Shown here piece after piece: positions 6,945 through 7,300 of a stretch of DNA of 7,300 bases (the stretch's first letter is position 1; every line of letters begins with the position of its first letter). The notes below the pieces were generated by a model. It was not told the origin of the DNA, did not search any database, and saw nothing but the letters and a program-made list of their open reading frames with translations. A program made the position numbers and the translations under genes. Source of the DNA: JBCCKC01 sp039182435 (GTDB lineage: Bacteria; Verrucomicrobiota; Verrucomicrobiia; Opitutales; Coraliomargaritaceae); contig JBCDCC010000130.1 in the NCBI GenBank assembly GCA_039182435.1, forward strand, positions 1-7,300, read 5' to 3'.

Positions 6945-7075
6945 AGCCACAAAGAGGCACGAAAAGTCACAAAACGAAGAGGCAATGTGATTAAGTGAAG
7001 TCACAATGGGCAGTTTGATTTTGAGCGATAAACTCTGAGGGTGAATTTTGCGCTTCTTAGTGTCTTTTCGTGGCT
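6945..7075. repeat. MITE-like intergenic element with imperfect terminal inverted repeats
   Basis: AGCCACAAAGAGGCACGAAA (from 6945) is matched in reverse complement by the stretch ending at 7075, which reads AGCCACGAAAAGACACTAAG on the minus strand. About 17 of the first 22 positions agree. The interior of about 85 bp has no ORF and only short stems, such as AGTTT/AAACT (7013-7017 with 7031-7035). The element lies between the converging P450 and cupin genes. It may be a dispersed non-autonomous repeat, or it may act as a bidirectional transcript-end structure. The GCCACGAAAAG motif family feels familiar from Planctomycetota/Verrucomicrobiota intergenic DNA, but I have not checked that. Confidence 0.5.
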
Positions 7076-7089
7076 AATATAATGGAGAT

Positions 7090-7300
7090 TCACTCTTCGC
7101 CTTCGTAGTAGTCGGCTTCCTTAGGGTAGATACATGCATTACCTGGCTTGAGCATTTGCTTGCCGGTTTTGGGATAGGTAGTGGTGTCTGCTTTATGGTG
7201 GTCAGCGATCAGATAGTAGGTCAGGTCATTCTCCGAGTTGTTGACTATCTGGTGCGCTTCGCCGGGGACACAGATAAAATGATCGCCTGCGTTGATGGGC
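7090..7300 (-). CDS. Cupin-domain protein, C-terminal part (cut by the window end)
   Basis: The last 69 residues of a minus-strand gene are present; the start lies beyond 7300. The fragment begins PINAGDHFICVPGEAHQIVN, which fits cupin motif 2 (G-x(6)-PG-x2-H-x3-N), with the metal-ligand-type His at fragment residue 16 and Asn at 20. It then continues through two beta strands (LTYYLIADH). The tail from TYPKTGKQ to ADYYEGEE resembles small single-domain cupins of the PF07883 kind, in which a DYxxGE end is common. Such proteins are sugar-binding, isomerase-like or sensor proteins, or dioxygenases; the fragment cannot decide between them. The stop TGA is at 7090-7092. The gene converges on the P450, with the inverted-repeat element between them, so the two are not co-transcribed. 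Confidence 0.85.
   Translation of the reverse strand, partial: PINAGDHFICVPGEAHQIVNNSENDLTYYLIADHHKADTTTYPKTGKQMLKPGNACIYPKEADYYEGEE

Noticed and set aside
6986..7005. TGTGA...TCACA resembling a CRP site
   Set aside because: The half-sites are 10 bp apart instead of the required 6, and the site is between converging genes.

Overview
The window looks like chromosomal DNA from a heterotrophic bacterium, probably aquatic and probably of the Planctomycetota/Verrucomicrobiota type. The reasons are an exported S1 sulfatase with a Cys-type active site, mid-range GC, few convincing Shine-Dalgarno sites, and a GCCACGAAAAG-like intergenic repeat that I recall (unchecked) from genomes of that kind. The phylum is an inference from gene style only. 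There is no rRNA, tRNA, CRISPR array, transposase or phage gene.

Layout. Positions 1-223 form a perfect 79-bp inverted repeat around a 65-nt loop. It carries two copies of the start of one small exported protein and looks like a fold-back at a sequence end. After a 213-bp spacer comes an ATZ/TRZ-type amidohydrolase (437-1825, +). A 219-bp gap follows with a doubtful small minus-strand frame. Next is a secreted sulfatase (2045-3436, +). It converges, with a 24-bp gap, on a minus-strand pair: a DUF1152-like protein (4461-5471) followed one base later by an aldo/keto reductase of the YhdN/AKR11 type (3461-4459). A 133-bp divergent intergenic region with a long bulged hairpin separates that pair from a cytochrome P450 (5605-6927, +). 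The P450 converges on a partial cupin gene (7090 to beyond 7300, -), with a roughly 130-bp element bounded by imperfect inverted repeats between them.

How the genes may work together. Hydrolase, sulfatase, reductase, P450 and cupin read like an accessory catabolic neighbourhood: desulfation outside the cell, then redox and hydrolytic trimming of a small molecule. Only the DUF1152/reductase pair is clearly one transcription unit, and nothing in the sequence names a substrate. The most interesting points are the DUF1152/reductase coupling, the P450 that lacks the I-helix acidic residue, the hairpin in the divergent promoter region, and the perfect inverted repeat at the window start.
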